DNA of 64,000 bases. Origin: Micromonospora sp. WMMD961. GTDB taxonomy: Bacteria; Actinomycetota; Actinomycetes; Mycobacteriales; Micromonosporaceae. The stretch is from contig NZ_JARUBJ010000002.1 of assembly GCF_029626145.1 (NCBI RefSeq), positions 588,501 to 652,500 on the forward strand. Direction: 5' to 3'. A program made the translations under genes and the position numbers. The notes beneath the pieces were generated by a model, which worked only from the letters and a program-made list of their open reading frames with translations, had not been told where the DNA came from and did not search any database. Positions 7,633-16,235 of the stretch are shown here, piece by piece; the stretch's first letter is position 1, and every line of letters starts with the position of its first letter.

Positions 7633-8994
7633 TCAGCCCACGGTCACCGCGGCGACGTCGTTGCCCGGGTTGTCGTCCACCCGCGGGTAACGCTGCGACG
7701 GCTGGACCTCGCCGGGCAGACCGGAGAGGCTGTCGATGCGCAGATCGAACGCGACGGTGTGGCTCGTCCCGGCCGGGAAGACGGCCCCGGGCCCGGTGCA
7801 GTACCAGGTCGTCGGGGCGTCTCCGGCGGTCTCCTCGTCTCCGCTGAGCCAGCAGCCCGACGGGTTGCCCAGCACTGTGGTGCCGGCCGGCGGTACGAAG
7901 AGGAAGCCACCCACGCCGTCACCGGAGATGGTGGCGTCCGGGACACCGGGGCCCGCGTTGCGCAGGCCCACAGTGACCCGCACGGTGTCACCGACGGCTC
8001 CGGTGACTGTCGCGCCCTGGGCGACCACGTCGAAGGCCCCCTGCACCGAACGCAGGTAGGTCTGACCCCCGGCGCCGGTCACCCCGGCCGGAATCACGTC
8101 GAGCGGCTTGCCCACCGGCCGCAGCCGTAGCCCCTGCCCAGCCTCGCGGGGCTTGAGCTTCACCCCGTTCGGCAGCGGCCCGGCGCTGGCCAGCGGCTCC
8201 ACGAACTGGGTGATCCGCTTGCTGCCGAGGGTGGCCGGGCCGACAGTGGTGGTCAGCTTCTGCCGCAGCTCGTGCCGCTGGCCGGGGGCGAACGTGCCCC
8301 GCACCGTGCAGACCATCACCGTGGCGAGCGACTGGTTGGTGCCGTACCGGCAGTTGCGGTAGCTGGCCGGAACCAGACCGACCGAGAAGCTCATGGTGAG
8401 CCGGAGGTCCACGACCGGCTGGTCACCGGCGTTGACCACGGCCACCGGCACGGGCACGGTGTCCCCGACGGCGACGCCGGAGACGTACTCGTCGACCAGG
8501 TCGCGCAGGTCGGGCCCGGACCGCACGGTGATCGTCGCCTGCTGGGTGGCCGGCTCGGTCTGCTCGCCGAGCGCCGTGTAGGCGAGGGTGCCGGTCGCAC
8601 CGTCGGTGGCACCGGGCGCGGCCCGGAACACCACCGGCACGGTGCCGGTGAGCGTGCCGAACTCGTCGACGGCCGTCGACGGCATCGGACAGCTGACCGC
8701 GCTGCCCTCGGTGACACAGAAAGCCGGGAAGACGGCGGTGGCCACGCCGGCCAGGCCGGTCAGGTCGACTGTCACCCGGGGCTGGGTGGCGCCGGTGCTG
8801 GTCAGGGTCAGCGGAACCGTACGGCCGGGAGCGCCCGGGCCGCCGACCGTCACGTCGTCCAGCCAGGCGCTGACCCAGCCCGGGTCGTCCTGCGCCACGG
8901 CCGGACCGGCCGCCACGCCCACCGTCGCGGTGCCCACGACCAGCGCGGTCAGGCCGCGAAGGAGCCTGCCACGGGTAACGTGCACAGATCTCAT
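7633..8994 (-). CDS. Secreted protein with repeated beta-sandwich (DUF11-like) domains
   Basis: 453 aa. Start chosen at the ATG preceded by AAGGAGATCG (MRSVHVTRGRLLRGL); an upstream extension has no ribosome-binding site. A Sec signal peptide (LLRGLTALVVGTATVGVAAGPAVAQ) ends near residue 35. The mature part looks like three or four immunoglobulin-like beta-sandwich domains with motifs such as VPVPVAVVNAGDQPVVDLRLTM and VRVTVGLRNAGPGVPDATI, seen in DUF11-type surface proteins. There is no LPXTG motif or C-terminal membrane helix, so it should be released or held non-covalently. It resembles the anchored protein at 60276-61535 in design. No enzymatic function is visible. Confidence 0.75.
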   Translation of the reverse strand: MRSVHVTRGRLLRGLTALVVGTATVGVAAGPAVAQDDPGWVSAWLDDVTVGGPGAPGRTVPLTLTSTGATQPRVTVDLTGLAGVATAVFPAFCVTEGSAVSCPMPSTAVDEFGTLTGTVPVVFRAAPGATDGATGTLAYTALGEQTEPATQQATITVRSGPDLRDLVDEYVSGVAVGDTVPVPVAVVNAGDQPVVDLRLTMSFSVGLVPASYRNCRYGTNQSLATVMVCTVRGTFAPGQRHELRQKLTTTVGPATLGSKRITQFVEPLASAGPLPNGVKLKPREAGQGLRLRPVGKPLDVIPAGVTGAGGQTYLRSVQGAFDVVAQGATVTGAVGDTVRVTVGLRNAGPGVPDATISGDGVGGFLFVPPAGTTVLGNPSGCWLSGDEETAGDAPTTWYCTGPGAVFPAGTSHTVAFDLRIDSLSGLPGEVQPSQRYPRVDDNPGNDVAAVTVG

Positions 8995-9133
8995 CGATCT
9001 CCTTGGTGAGGTATGAGCCGATCGGAAGAAGCCGGAGCCATCGCTCCCGGCCCGACCGGCACCCCAGATCCTAGAGATCACCTGTGACAGTTCTCGATGG
9101 GCCGATCGCTCAGTGATCGCCGCGCGAGCGGAC

Positions 9134-9346
9134 CTATTTCGGTGACTGCAGCCCCGGCCGCCACGCGCTCAGCGTCCGTTCGATCTGCACGGTGACCTGG
9201 TACGACACTTCGGGCACATCCGCCAACTCGATCCGCTCACCGCGTAGCGCGAGCTGTGCGTGCAGCTCTCGGGCGACAGCGTCGCGTACCGCGACCAGCA
9301 AGGGCGACATCCCGTCCGGGTCGCCGACGACATAGGCATCCGACAT
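9134..9346 (-). CDS. Small conserved-looking hypothetical protein
   Basis: 70 aa starting MSDAYVVGDPDGMSPLL, with GGTGG just upstream of the ATG. The sequence is a compact mixed helix/strand protein (AVRDAVARELHAQLALRGERIEL then VSYQVTVQIERTLSAW). I do not recognise the family. Codon use has the strong third-position GC bias of real genes here. It ends 139 bases from the signal-peptide gene and stands alone; no functional inference is possible. Confidence 0.5.
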   Translation of the reverse strand: MSDAYVVGDPDGMSPLLVAVRDAVARELHAQLALRGERIELADVPEVSYQVTVQIERTLSAWRPGLQSPK

Positions 9347-9501
9347 TCCACCAGCCTGCGTCCGAGACACGCCGTCACGCCAGAACGGGTGAGAAGTCTC
9401 CGTGCCTTGGATGTGGATCGCGTTCGCCGTGGATCGTGCCTGGTCGCTGATCGCGCTTGGTCGGTCGCCCGCCACCCCAGCCTGGCATGTCCAGTGGCTG
9501 G

Positions 9502-9978
9502 TCAGCCGCCGAACCAGCCCGGCATGTCCAGGCGGAACCAGTTGGCGGCGGCCACCGTGCGCAGGTCGTCCTCGATGGCATCGACCCGTTCCTCGCCGAG
9601 GCGTTCGGTCCACTGGCGACGCAGCCGATCGAAGATCTCGGCCGAACGGCGTAACCCGTCGGCGCCGCGCGGCGTGACCCGAACCAGTCGGCGGCGGGCG
9701 TCGCGGGGGTCGTCGACCCGCTCCAGGTATCCGACCTCGACCAGCCGGTCGACGGTCTTGCCGGCAGCCTGCTTCGAGATGCCGAGGCGCTGCCCCAGCT
9801 CGGTGGCGGTGGTGCCGTCCAATCCGACGGCTTGGAGCACGAACCCGTGCAGCGGCCGTAGCTCCGGATGCCCCTCCCGGCCCAGCTCGGCGTGCAGGTC
9901 GTCGATGAGCGTCCGAAACCCGGCCAGCAGCAGGAGCGGCAACTGGAAGCCGGGCCGTGCGGGTTCAGTGGTTGCCAT
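9502..9978 (-). CDS. MarR-family transcriptional regulator
   Basis: 158 aa from ATG at 9978 (a TTG nine bases earlier is possible). The winged helix-turn-helix is at about residues 45-110: TTATELGQRLGISKQAAGKTVDRLVEVGYLERVDDPRDARRRLVRVTPRG, including the MarR wing signature DPRDARRR. Flanking helices should form the dimer. The gene is divergent from the AhpD-like gene, and a pair of near-identical inverted repeats sits in the shared promoter (9983-10018), which suggests autoregulation and control of the neighbour. Such pairs often answer to phenolic or oxidative signals; the ligand is unknown. Confidence 0.88.
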   Translation of the reverse strand: MATTEPARPGFQLPLLLLAGFRTLIDDLHAELGREGHPELRPLHGFVLQAVGLDGTTATELGQRLGISKQAAGKTVDRLVEVGYLERVDDPRDARRRLVRVTPRGADGLRRSAEIFDRLRRQWTERLGEERVDAIEDDLRTVAAANWFRLDMPGWFGG

Positions 9979-9982
9979 GTTC

Positions 9983-10018
9983 GACAACCACGTTTACTAT
10001 TTCGTCAACCACGTTGAC
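9983..10018. promoter_or_regulatory. Twin operator candidates for the MarR regulator
   Basis: GTCAACCACGTTGAC at 10004-10018 is a GTCAAC/GTTGAC inverted repeat with a three-base centre. A degenerate copy, GACAACCACGTTTAC, lies at 9983-9997. The copies are 21 bases apart, two helical turns, so two dimers could bind one DNA face. They lie between the divergent starts at 9978 and 10109. Confidence 0.6.
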
Positions 10019-10108
10019 TATCTTACGGGCTGCGGCGACGCCCCTGTCGCACCCCGTGCCCCGCACCCTCCGGGCCCTCTCGGCCGATCAATCGAAAGCA
10101 GGTGAACC

Positions 10109-10663
10109 GTGTCCGCCTTCACTGAGCACACAGGAGAAACCGCACCCGTCGCCGCCCGTCGGGCGATCGAGGGTGTGCAGACCCGGTTCGGCTGGCTGCC
10201 CACCCCGGTGGCGCTGATGGCCGGGTCGCCGCAGTTGCTCGCCGGCTTCCTCGCCGCCAGTGCGGGTTTCGAGCAGACCGACCTCTCTCCCCTGGAACGG
10301 GAGGTGGTCGTCCTGGCCGTCTCCACCACCCACGAGTGCCACTTCTGCGTCGCCCTGCACACCGACAAGCTCACCCGGCTCGGTGCGAGCGCCGAGCTGA
10401 TCACCGCGCTGCGCACCGGCTCGCCTCTGCCCGAACCGCGGCACGAGGCACTGCGCCGGTTCACGCTGGCGGTGCTCGACCACCGGGGCGCGGTGCCCGA
10501 CGACGAACTGGACGACTTCCTCTCCGCCGGTTACCTGCCCCGACACGCGCTGGACGTGGTGCTCGGCGTCGGCGCGTACACCATGTCCACCTTCGCCAAC
10601 CGGCTCACCCGAGCGCCGCTCGACCCGCCGCTGGCCGCTCACGCCTGGGCGCCGACAACCTGA
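10109..10663 (+). CDS. AhpD-like/carboxymuconolactone decarboxylase family protein
   Basis: 184 aa, GTG start. The CXXCXXXH redox motif of the AhpD-like fold is visible in STTHECHFCVALHTDKL near residues 75-80 (Cys, Cys and His in register). Members are small all-helical peroxidase or thiol-redox proteins. The gene is divergent from a MarR regulator with shared operators, which suggests induction by an oxidant or toxic compound. Its substrate is not apparent. The downstream hydrolase gene is convergent, so it is a single-gene unit. Confidence 0.85.
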   Translation: MSAFTEHTGETAPVAARRAIEGVQTRFGWLPTPVALMAGSPQLLAGFLAASAGFEQTDLSPLEREVVVLAVSTTHECHFCVALHTDKLTRLGASAELITALRTGSPLPEPRHEALRRFTLAVLDHRGAVPDDELDDFLSAGYLPRHALDVVLGVGAYTMSTFANRLTRAPLDPPLAAHAWAPTT

Positions 10664-10679
10664 CCGGAGACGCCGCTGT

Positions 10680-11554
10680 TCAGGCCGCCCCCAGGAAGTC
10701 CCGCAGCAGGGCGAGCATCTCGTCCGGGCGCTCCTCGTACAGCCAGTGCCAGCAGTCCTCGATCACCTCGCCGCGGACCGTGTCGGCGTACCGGCGAACC
10801 GGCTCGGTGACCTGCTCACCGAGGCTGGCCGCCGCGCCGACGGCAAGCACCGGCATGGCCAGCTTCGTATCCCGGTACGCCGTGTTGTCCGCGATGTCCT
10901 GCTCGAACGCTCGGAAGTACGCGAAGCTGGCCCGCAGATGCGCCGGGTCGCGCAGGTGGCTGGCGAACTCCTCGATGTCGGGTGTGGCGATGCTGCCCTT
11001 GCGCACCATCAGGGCGTCGGTGAACCGATCCACCCAGAGCGACTCCCGCCCGCTGACCATTGCCTCCGGAAGCCCGTTGCCGAGGTAGAAGTAGCCGAAG
11101 TTCCACACCCCGGGCCCGGCCGAGGTGACCGCGGGGAACGTGTAGATGCTCTCGTCCGGGATCGGCGCCTCGGTGAGCACCAGCCGACTCACCCGCTGCG
11201 GATGGGCGGCGGCGTACGCGTACGCCACCATGGTCCCCAGGTCGTGCCCGACCAGCCGGAGGCCGCCGACCAGGCCGAGCTGGTCGAGCAGTCCGTGCAG
11301 GTCGGCGGCGGCGGTCTTCTTGTCGTATCCGCCGTCCGGGGCATCGCTGCCCCCGAAGCCGCGCAGGTCGGCGCGACCACGTCGAAGGAGCGCGCCAACT
11401 CGGGCAGCAGGTGCCGCCAGATGTACCAGCACTGCGGATACCCGTGCAGCAGCATCAACGGCGGGCCGCTGCCGCCCCGGACGTAGTTCATGGTGATCTG
11501 GCCAACCCGTGCCCGTTGCTCGGTGAACCCCGCCGGAACCCGATCCCCATCCAC
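10680..11554 (-). pseudogene. Alpha/beta hydrolase (epoxide hydrolase-like), single-base frameshift
   Basis: Two overlapping minus-strand frames together make one complete alpha/beta hydrolase of about 290 aa. The first part, from GTG at 11554, has the oxyanion HGYPQCWYIWR motif and ends at SFDVVAPT. The protein continues in the next frame as DLRGFGGSDAPDGGYDK, then the nucleophile elbow LVGHDLGTMVA (Asp nucleophile as in epoxide hydrolases and dehalogenases) and a C-terminal segment with CWHWLYEERP holding the catalytic His. The family consensus at the junction is FDVVAPDLRGFG, so one base is missing near 11370. This is either a true pseudogene or a sequencing error; everything else in the gene looks intact and functional. 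Confidence 0.8.
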
Positions 11555-11655
11555 AGCCGCCCCCGTCCGCCGCCCGCCGGTCTCGGGGGGGTGATCGCGA
11601 GCGTCACAGCACCCGGCTTGGGCCGCGCGGCACCCGGTGCGGGAGACTGGGCGGT

Positions 11656-13116
11656 ATGGCGGCTCGTGGCTTCCCGTACACCGATCTCAAGGACTTTCTC
11701 GCGGCGCTGGAGCGCGCGGGGGAGTTGCGCCGGGTCGACGTCCCGGTCGACCCCACCCTGGAGATCAGCGAGGTGGTCACCCGCACGGTGCGGGCCGGCG
11801 GGCCGGCGTTGCTCTTCGAGCGCCCGACCCGGGGTGAGATGCCGCTGGCGATCAACCTGTTCGGCACCGAGAAGCGGATGGCGATGGCCCTCGGTGTCGA
11901 CTCGCTGGACGAGATCGGCGCCCGGATCGGCGCGTTGATCAAGCCGGAGCTGCCGGTCGGCTGGTCGGGCATCCGGGAGGGCCTCGGCAAGGTCATGCAG
12001 CTCAAGTCGGTGCCACCGCGCAAGGTGAAGACCGCGCCCTGCCAGGAGGTCGTCTACCGGGGTGAGGACGTCGACCTGAACCGGCTGCCGGGGTTGCAGG
12101 TCTGGCCCGGCGACGGCGGGATCTTCCACAACTACGGGCTGACCCACACCAAGCACCCGGAGACCGGCAAGCGCAACCTCGGCCTGTACCGCCTCCAGCA
12201 GCACGGCCGCAACACCCTCGGCATGCACTGGCAGATCCACAAGGACTCGACCGCCCACCACGCGGTCGCCGAGCGGCTCGGACAGCGCCTGCCGGTCGCG
12301 ATCGCGATCGGTTGCGACCCGGTCGTCTCGTACGCGGCCAGCGCGCCGCTGCCCGGCGACATCGACGAGTACCTGTTCGCGGGGTTCCTGCGCGGCGAGC
12401 GGGTGGAGATGGTGGACTGCCTCACCGTGCCGCTGCAGGTGCCGGCGCACGCGCAGATCGTGCTGGAGGGCTACCTGGAGCCGGGTGAGCGGCTGCCCGA
12501 GGGGCCGTTCGGCGACCACACCGGCTTCTACACCCCGGTCGAGCCGTTCCCCGTGCTGCACGTCGAGGCGATGACGATGCAGCGCAAGCCGGTCTACCAC
12601 TCGATCGTCACCTCCAAGCCGCCGCAGGAGGACCACGGTCTCGGCAAGGCCACCGAACGGATCTTCCAGCCGCTACTCAAGCTCATGATCCCGGACATCG
12701 TCGACTACGACCTGCCGGCCGCCGGGGTCTTCCACAACTGCGCGATCGTGTCGATCCGCAAGCGCTACCCGAAGCACGCGCAGAAGGTGATGAACGCGAT
12801 CTGGGGCGCGCACCTGATGTCGCTGACCAAGCTCATCGTGATCGTCGACGAGGACTGCGACGTGCACGACTACAACGAGGTCGCCTTCCGCGCCTTCGGC
12901 AACGTCGACTACGCGCGCGACCTGCTGCTCACCGAGGGGCCGGTGGACCACCTCGACCACTCGTCGTACCAGCAATTCTGGGGCGGCAAGGCGGGCGTCG
13001 ACGCGACCCGCAAACTCCCGACCGAGGGCTACACCCGCGGTTGGCCGGAGGAGATGAGCATGAGCCCGGAAGTCTCGGCCCTGGTCGACAAGCGCTGGAA
13101 GGAGTACGGGATCTGA
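11656..13116 (+). CDS. mqnL: UbiD-family decarboxylase of the futalosine menaquinone pathway
   Basis: 486 aa, normal for UbiD-like enzymes. The prenylated-FMN-dependent family features are visible: EDVDLNRLPGLQVWPGDGG, LGMHWQIHKDSTAHH, the LPEGPFGDHTGFYTP segment with the conserved acid, and KRYPKHAQKVMNAIWG near the C terminus. In the futalosine route it is proposed to decarboxylate the prenylated 1,4-dihydroxy-6-naphthoate intermediate. The next gene (UbiA-like) overlaps its stop by one base, and a UbiX-like gene that would supply prenylated FMN is 2 kb downstream, matching the recalled Streptomyces mqnL-mqnP-mqnM order. Start ATG at 11656 with GGGAG upstream. Confidence 0.9.
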   Translation: MAARGFPYTDLKDFLAALERAGELRRVDVPVDPTLEISEVVTRTVRAGGPALLFERPTRGEMPLAINLFGTEKRMAMALGVDSLDEIGARIGALIKPELPVGWSGIREGLGKVMQLKSVPPRKVKTAPCQEVVYRGEDVDLNRLPGLQVWPGDGGIFHNYGLTHTKHPETGKRNLGLYRLQQHGRNTLGMHWQIHKDSTAHHAVAERLGQRLPVAIAIGCDPVVSYAASAPLPGDIDEYLFAGFLRGERVEMVDCLTVPLQVPAHAQIVLEGYLEPGERLPEGPFGDHTGFYTPVEPFPVLHVEAMTMQRKPVYHSIVTSKPPQEDHGLGKATERIFQPLLKLMIPDIVDYDLPAAGVFHNCAIVSIRKRYPKHAQKVMNAIWGAHLMSLTKLIVIVDEDCDVHDYNEVAFRAFGNVDYARDLLLTEGPVDHLDHSSYQQFWGGKAGVDATRKLPTEGYTRGWPEEMSMSPEVSALVDKRWKEYGI

Positions 13117-14027
13117 TGGCCGTCCTCGACGCTCCGGCCGAGAAGCCGGGCCGGGTCAAGTCCTTCCTCAAGCTCGTCGCGATCGAGCACTCGGTGTTCG
13201 CGCTGCCCTTCGCGTACCTGTCGGCGCTGAGCGCCATGCAGGTCAACGGCGGGCGGGTGCGCTGGTGGGACCTGCTGCTGATCACCGTGGCGATGGTCGG
13301 GGCACGGACGTTCGCGATGGCCGCCAACCGGATCCTCGACCGCCGGATCGACGCGCGGAACCCGCGTACCGCCGGACGGGAACTGGTCACCGGAGCGGTG
13401 AGCGTGCGGACGGCCTGGACCGGCGCGGCCGTCGCTCTGGTGGTCTTCCTCGCCGCCGCCGCCCTGCTCAACCCGCTCTGCCTGGTGCTCGCGCCGCTCG
13501 CGGTGGTGCCGCTGGTCGTCTACCCCTACGGCAAGCGGTTCACCAACTGGCCGCACGCCATCCTGGCGATCGCCCAGGCGGTCGGCCCGGTCGGCGCCTG
13601 GCTGGCGGTCACCGGCACCCTGGACGGCTCCGGTCCGGCCTGGGTGCTCGGCGTGGCGGTCGGGCTCTGGATCGGCGGCTTCGACCTGATCTACGCCTGC
13701 CAGGACTCCGAGATCGACCAGGAGATCGGCGTGCACAGCGTGCCCGCCCGCTACGGCCGCCGCTTCGCGCTGCACGCCTCCACTGTCGCGCACGTGGTGA
13801 CCTTCTTGCTGTTCGTCTGGTTCGGCGCGCTGATCGGCCTCGGCTGGCTCTGGTGGATCGGGCTGGCGTTCACCGCTGTCGCGTTCGGCTATCAGCACCT
13901 CGTCGTCACCCCGACCGACCTGAGCAAGGTCAACCGCGCGTTCTTCACGGCCAACGGGTTCGTCGGCATCGCGTTGTTCGTCTTCGCGCTGCTCGACCTG
14001 GTGATCCGGCTGGGCCTACGGCCCTGA
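13116..14027 (+). CDS. mqnP: UbiA-family prenyltransferase of menaquinone biosynthesis
   Basis: 303 aa integral membrane protein with eight or nine helices. The two Asp-rich motifs of the UbiA superfamily are seen: NRILDRRIDARNPRT (Mg-diphosphate binding) near residue 70 and ACQDSEIDQEIGVHSVP near residue 195. It would transfer a polyprenyl chain to the 1,4-dihydroxy-6-naphthoate-type substrate at the membrane. The start overlaps the mqnL stop (TGATG), so the two are coupled. Alternative names in databases include MenA-like 4-hydroxybenzoate prenyltransferase. Confidence 0.92.
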   Translation: MAVLDAPAEKPGRVKSFLKLVAIEHSVFALPFAYLSALSAMQVNGGRVRWWDLLLITVAMVGARTFAMAANRILDRRIDARNPRTAGRELVTGAVSVRTAWTGAAVALVVFLAAAALLNPLCLVLAPLAVVPLVVYPYGKRFTNWPHAILAIAQAVGPVGAWLAVTGTLDGSGPAWVLGVAVGLWIGGFDLIYACQDSEIDQEIGVHSVPARYGRRFALHASTVAHVVTFLLFVWFGALIGLGWLWWIGLAFTAVAFGYQHLVVTPTDLSKVNRAFFTANGFVGIALFVFALLDLVIRLGLRP

Positions 14028-14067
14028 CCGGCTGACTGCGCCGCCGCCCCGCAGCCCCGCCGCCTGA

Positions 14068-14123
14068 CCGTTAGGAAGGGCCCCTTCCTATACCCGAGGC
14101 GTTAGCAAGGGGCCCTTCCTTGC
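14068..14123. repeat. 56-bp palindromic interspersed repeat, copy 2, at the terpene synthase 3' end
   Basis: On the minus strand it reads GCAAGGAAGGGCCCCTTG followed by a TAACGCC core and AGGAAGGGGCCCTTCCTAAC, matching copy 1 in ccdA (4287-4342). On the plus strand TTAGGAAGGGCCCCTTCCTA is a near-perfect palindrome. It provides the final codons and the TAA stop (14071-14073) of the terpene synthase gene and lies in the gap after mqnP, where it could also act as a terminator for both. Confidence 0.75.
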
Positions 14124-15078
14124 TGATGGGGTAGCGGGCGCTCTCCAGGGTCCAGTCGATGGTGCCCCGGACGGCGTACGCGACCACGTCGAGGTGGTCG
14201 CTGACCGCCCGGTCCAGGGTCGGGCCGAACGACGGCACCGCCGCCCGCAGCGCGACGAACTGCCGCATCGACTCCCGCCAGCGCTCCACAGCCAGATCGA
14301 CCGCCTTCGCCGACGGCACCGCCAGTTCGGCCTCGATGGCCAGGACCAGGTTGTGCCCGCCCGCGGTCGCCCGGTCCCTCTCCAACGAGGCCAGGTCGTT
14401 GTACCAGGAGAGCAGGTCGTTGCCGATATCGGCGATCTGACGCAGCAGCGGATGGTGATAGACGGGGTCGGGCAACGGACGCTCGCCCGCGAACTCCACC
14501 AGCGCGTACGACACCTCCGCCGCCGAGGTCGCCCGCCGCAGCTCCACGTACTCGTCGACGCCGGGCCGGCGGCCGGCCTCCTTGTTGACCGCCTCCTGCC
14601 AGGTGCCGTCGAGGTGCCGGGCCACCGCGTCGGCGAAACGCGACCGCCACCGGGCCGGCATCCGGCGGCGCGGCTCCCGCCAGGCCAGCACCAGCAGCCG
14701 TCGGAGCGGACCGCTGAGCCCGGCCTGACGACGACGGGGACCGTCGCTCAGCAGGGTCAGCGTGCCGTTGCGGAGGCCCCGGATCTGCTCGGAGGTGAGC
14801 CGATCCGGCCCGTCACAGGCGTCGTCGACCAGGAAGAACCAGGTGAACAGCACGGTCAGCACCCGAAGGTCGGCTTCGCTGGCGTCCGGGTACAGCCTTC
14901 CGGCGTACCGGGCGAACGCTCCCCGGGTCAGCCGGTGCAGCGCGGCGTCGTCCAGTGCGAGGCCGAGGTCGGGCAGCAGGCCGAGCAGCCACTCCTGCAC
15001 GCGGTCGGCGTGCGGTGAGAGCCGGGCCTGGACCGGACATTCGGCACGCAACGCCTGAAGGGCCTCGCCGGTCCTCAC
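14071..15078 (-). CDS. Class I terpene synthase-like protein
   Basis: 335 aa. Start GTG at 15078 is set by AGGAGG six or seven bases upstream. The Asp-rich metal motif is visible as WFFLVDDACDGPD near residue 85 and the NSE/DTE-type triad as NDLLSWYNDLASLERD near residue 230 (N, S, with D in place of the usual E), both typical of bacterial sesqui- or diterpene cyclases. An RxxxxxRY-like C-terminal pair is not obvious; ESARYP is near the end. The product cannot be predicted. It lies antiparallel between mqnP and mqnM. The last 16 or so residues (from SKEGPLANASG on) are encoded by an interspersed palindromic repeat, so the original C terminus may have been replaced. Confidence 0.8.
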   Translation of the reverse strand: MRTGEALQALRAECPVQARLSPHADRVQEWLLGLLPDLGLALDDAALHRLTRGAFARYAGRLYPDASEADLRVLTVLFTWFFLVDDACDGPDRLTSEQIRGLRNGTLTLLSDGPRRRQAGLSGPLRRLLVLAWREPRRRMPARWRSRFADAVARHLDGTWQEAVNKEAGRRPGVDEYVELRRATSAAEVSYALVEFAGERPLPDPVYHHPLLRQIADIGNDLLSWYNDLASLERDRATAGGHNLVLAIEAELAVPSAKAVDLAVERWRESMRQFVALRAAVPSFGPTLDRAVSDHLDVVAYAVRGTIDWTLESARYPISKEGPLANASGIGRGPS

Positions 15079-15227
15079 CGATGCCTCCTGTGCGAGATCG
15101 TTCCGATGCGAATCCCCACCGGAGCATGCCAGGTCGACGCAGTGCCCACCTGCCCGCCGGGAGGGTCGCAGCGGCGTATCCCGGGGGTGCCCACCATCGG
15201 ACCAGCCGCACCAGGCAGGCTGGGGGC

Positions 15228-15857
15228 ATGCGGGAACCATGGGTGGTCGGGGTCTCCGGAGCATCTGGTACGCCGTACGCGGCGGCTGTCATCGCAGGAC
15301 TGCTCGACGCGGGCGAGCCGGTGGACCTGATCGTGTCCCGTGCGGCACGACTCACCGTGCTCGACGAGACCGGCCGACCGTTCCGCGACGCGCACTGGGC
15401 CGAGGATCTCGCCGTCTGGCTCGACCGGGACCTGACCGGGGCGGACGTGCGGCACTGGCCGGCCGGTGACCTGGCCGCCGGGCCGAGCAGCGGCTCCTAC
15501 CGGGTACGTGGGATGGCAGTGGTCCCGGCCAGCACGGCGGCCTGCGCCGGCATCGCCATCGGGCTCTCCAAGGACCTGTTGCAGCGCGCCGCGGAGGTCA
15601 ACCTCAAGGAGCGCCGCCCGGTGGTGGTGGTCCCCCGGGAGACGCCGGTGACCCGCAGTCATCTGGAGCACCTGATCGCGCTGCACGACGCCGGCGCTGT
15701 GGTGCTGCCCGCCAGCCCCGGCTTCTACGGCGCCGGCGCGAGCGCCAGCGCCCAGCAGTTGGTGGATTTCGTGGCCGGCAAGGTGCTCGACGCGCTCGGC
15801 GTCCCACACACCCTGTTCCGGCGTTGGTCCGGCCAGCTCGGCACGGCTCGGAGCTGA
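15228..15857 (+). CDS. mqnM: UbiX-family flavin prenyltransferase for menaquinone synthesis
   Basis: 209 aa. The FMN-binding N terminus VVGVSGASGTPYAAA and the segment VVPASTAACAGIAIGLSKDLLQRAAEVNLKERRPVVVVPRETP are diagnostic of UbiX/Pad1 proteins. The enzyme prenylates FMN from dimethylallyl phosphate, giving the cofactor that UbiD-type decarboxylases (mqnL here) need. Start ATG at 15228 (MREPWVVG). Placed in the same block as mqnL and mqnP but separated by the antiparallel terpene synthase gene, with which it shares a 149-base divergent promoter region. Confidence 0.92.
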   Translation: MREPWVVGVSGASGTPYAAAVIAGLLDAGEPVDLIVSRAARLTVLDETGRPFRDAHWAEDLAVWLDRDLTGADVRHWPAGDLAAGPSSGSYRVRGMAVVPASTAACAGIAIGLSKDLLQRAAEVNLKERRPVVVVPRETPVTRSHLEHLIALHDAGAVVLPASPGFYGAGASASAQQLVDFVAGKVLDALGVPHTLFRRWSGQLGTARS

Positions 15858-15968
15858 GCCGACCACCCGGCAGGCACCGGCACCGCGCCGCGTCGCCACC
15901 CGGCCGTCGGCCGAAGCGGGACGCGGACCGGGCCGAAGTCCGGTCCGCGTAGCGATGTCCGCACCAGT

Positions 15969-16235
15969 TCAGTACATGCCGGCGTTGGCCGGACCCGGCC
16001 CCGTGGATGCGGCCGGCCCCACATTGCGTGGTTTTCCGACCTCGTCCACCTCGTCCAGCATGCCCTCCCCCTCAAGCAGGGCCCGCACCTCGGATTCCCG
16101 AAACCGGCGATGCCCGCCTGGAGTCCGGATGCTTCCTATCCGGCCGGCCGCCGCCCATCTCGTCACAGTTTTCGGGTCTACCCGAAACAGCGCGGCGACC
16201 TCACCCGGTGTCAGCAGGCGATCTCCAGTGTCCAC
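15969..16235 (-). CDS. bldC: BldC-like MerR-type developmental regulator
   Basis: 88 aa from GTG at 16235, chosen because GAGGAGG lies eight bases upstream. The core LLTPGEVAALFRVDPKTVTRWAAAGRIGSIRTPGGHRRFRESEVRALL is nearly the whole of Streptomyces BldC, a small MerR-like winged helix protein that binds DNA as head-to-tail oligomers and controls the timing of development. The protein has about 20 extra C-terminal residues (MLDEVDEVGKPRNVGPAAS). Genomes of this group carry more than one BldC-like gene, so orthology to the developmental regulator itself is not certain. Confidence 0.82.
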   Translation of the reverse strand: MDTGDRLLTPGEVAALFRVDPKTVTRWAAAGRIGSIRTPGGHRRFRESEVRALLEGEGMLDEVDEVGKPRNVGPAASTGPGPANAGMY

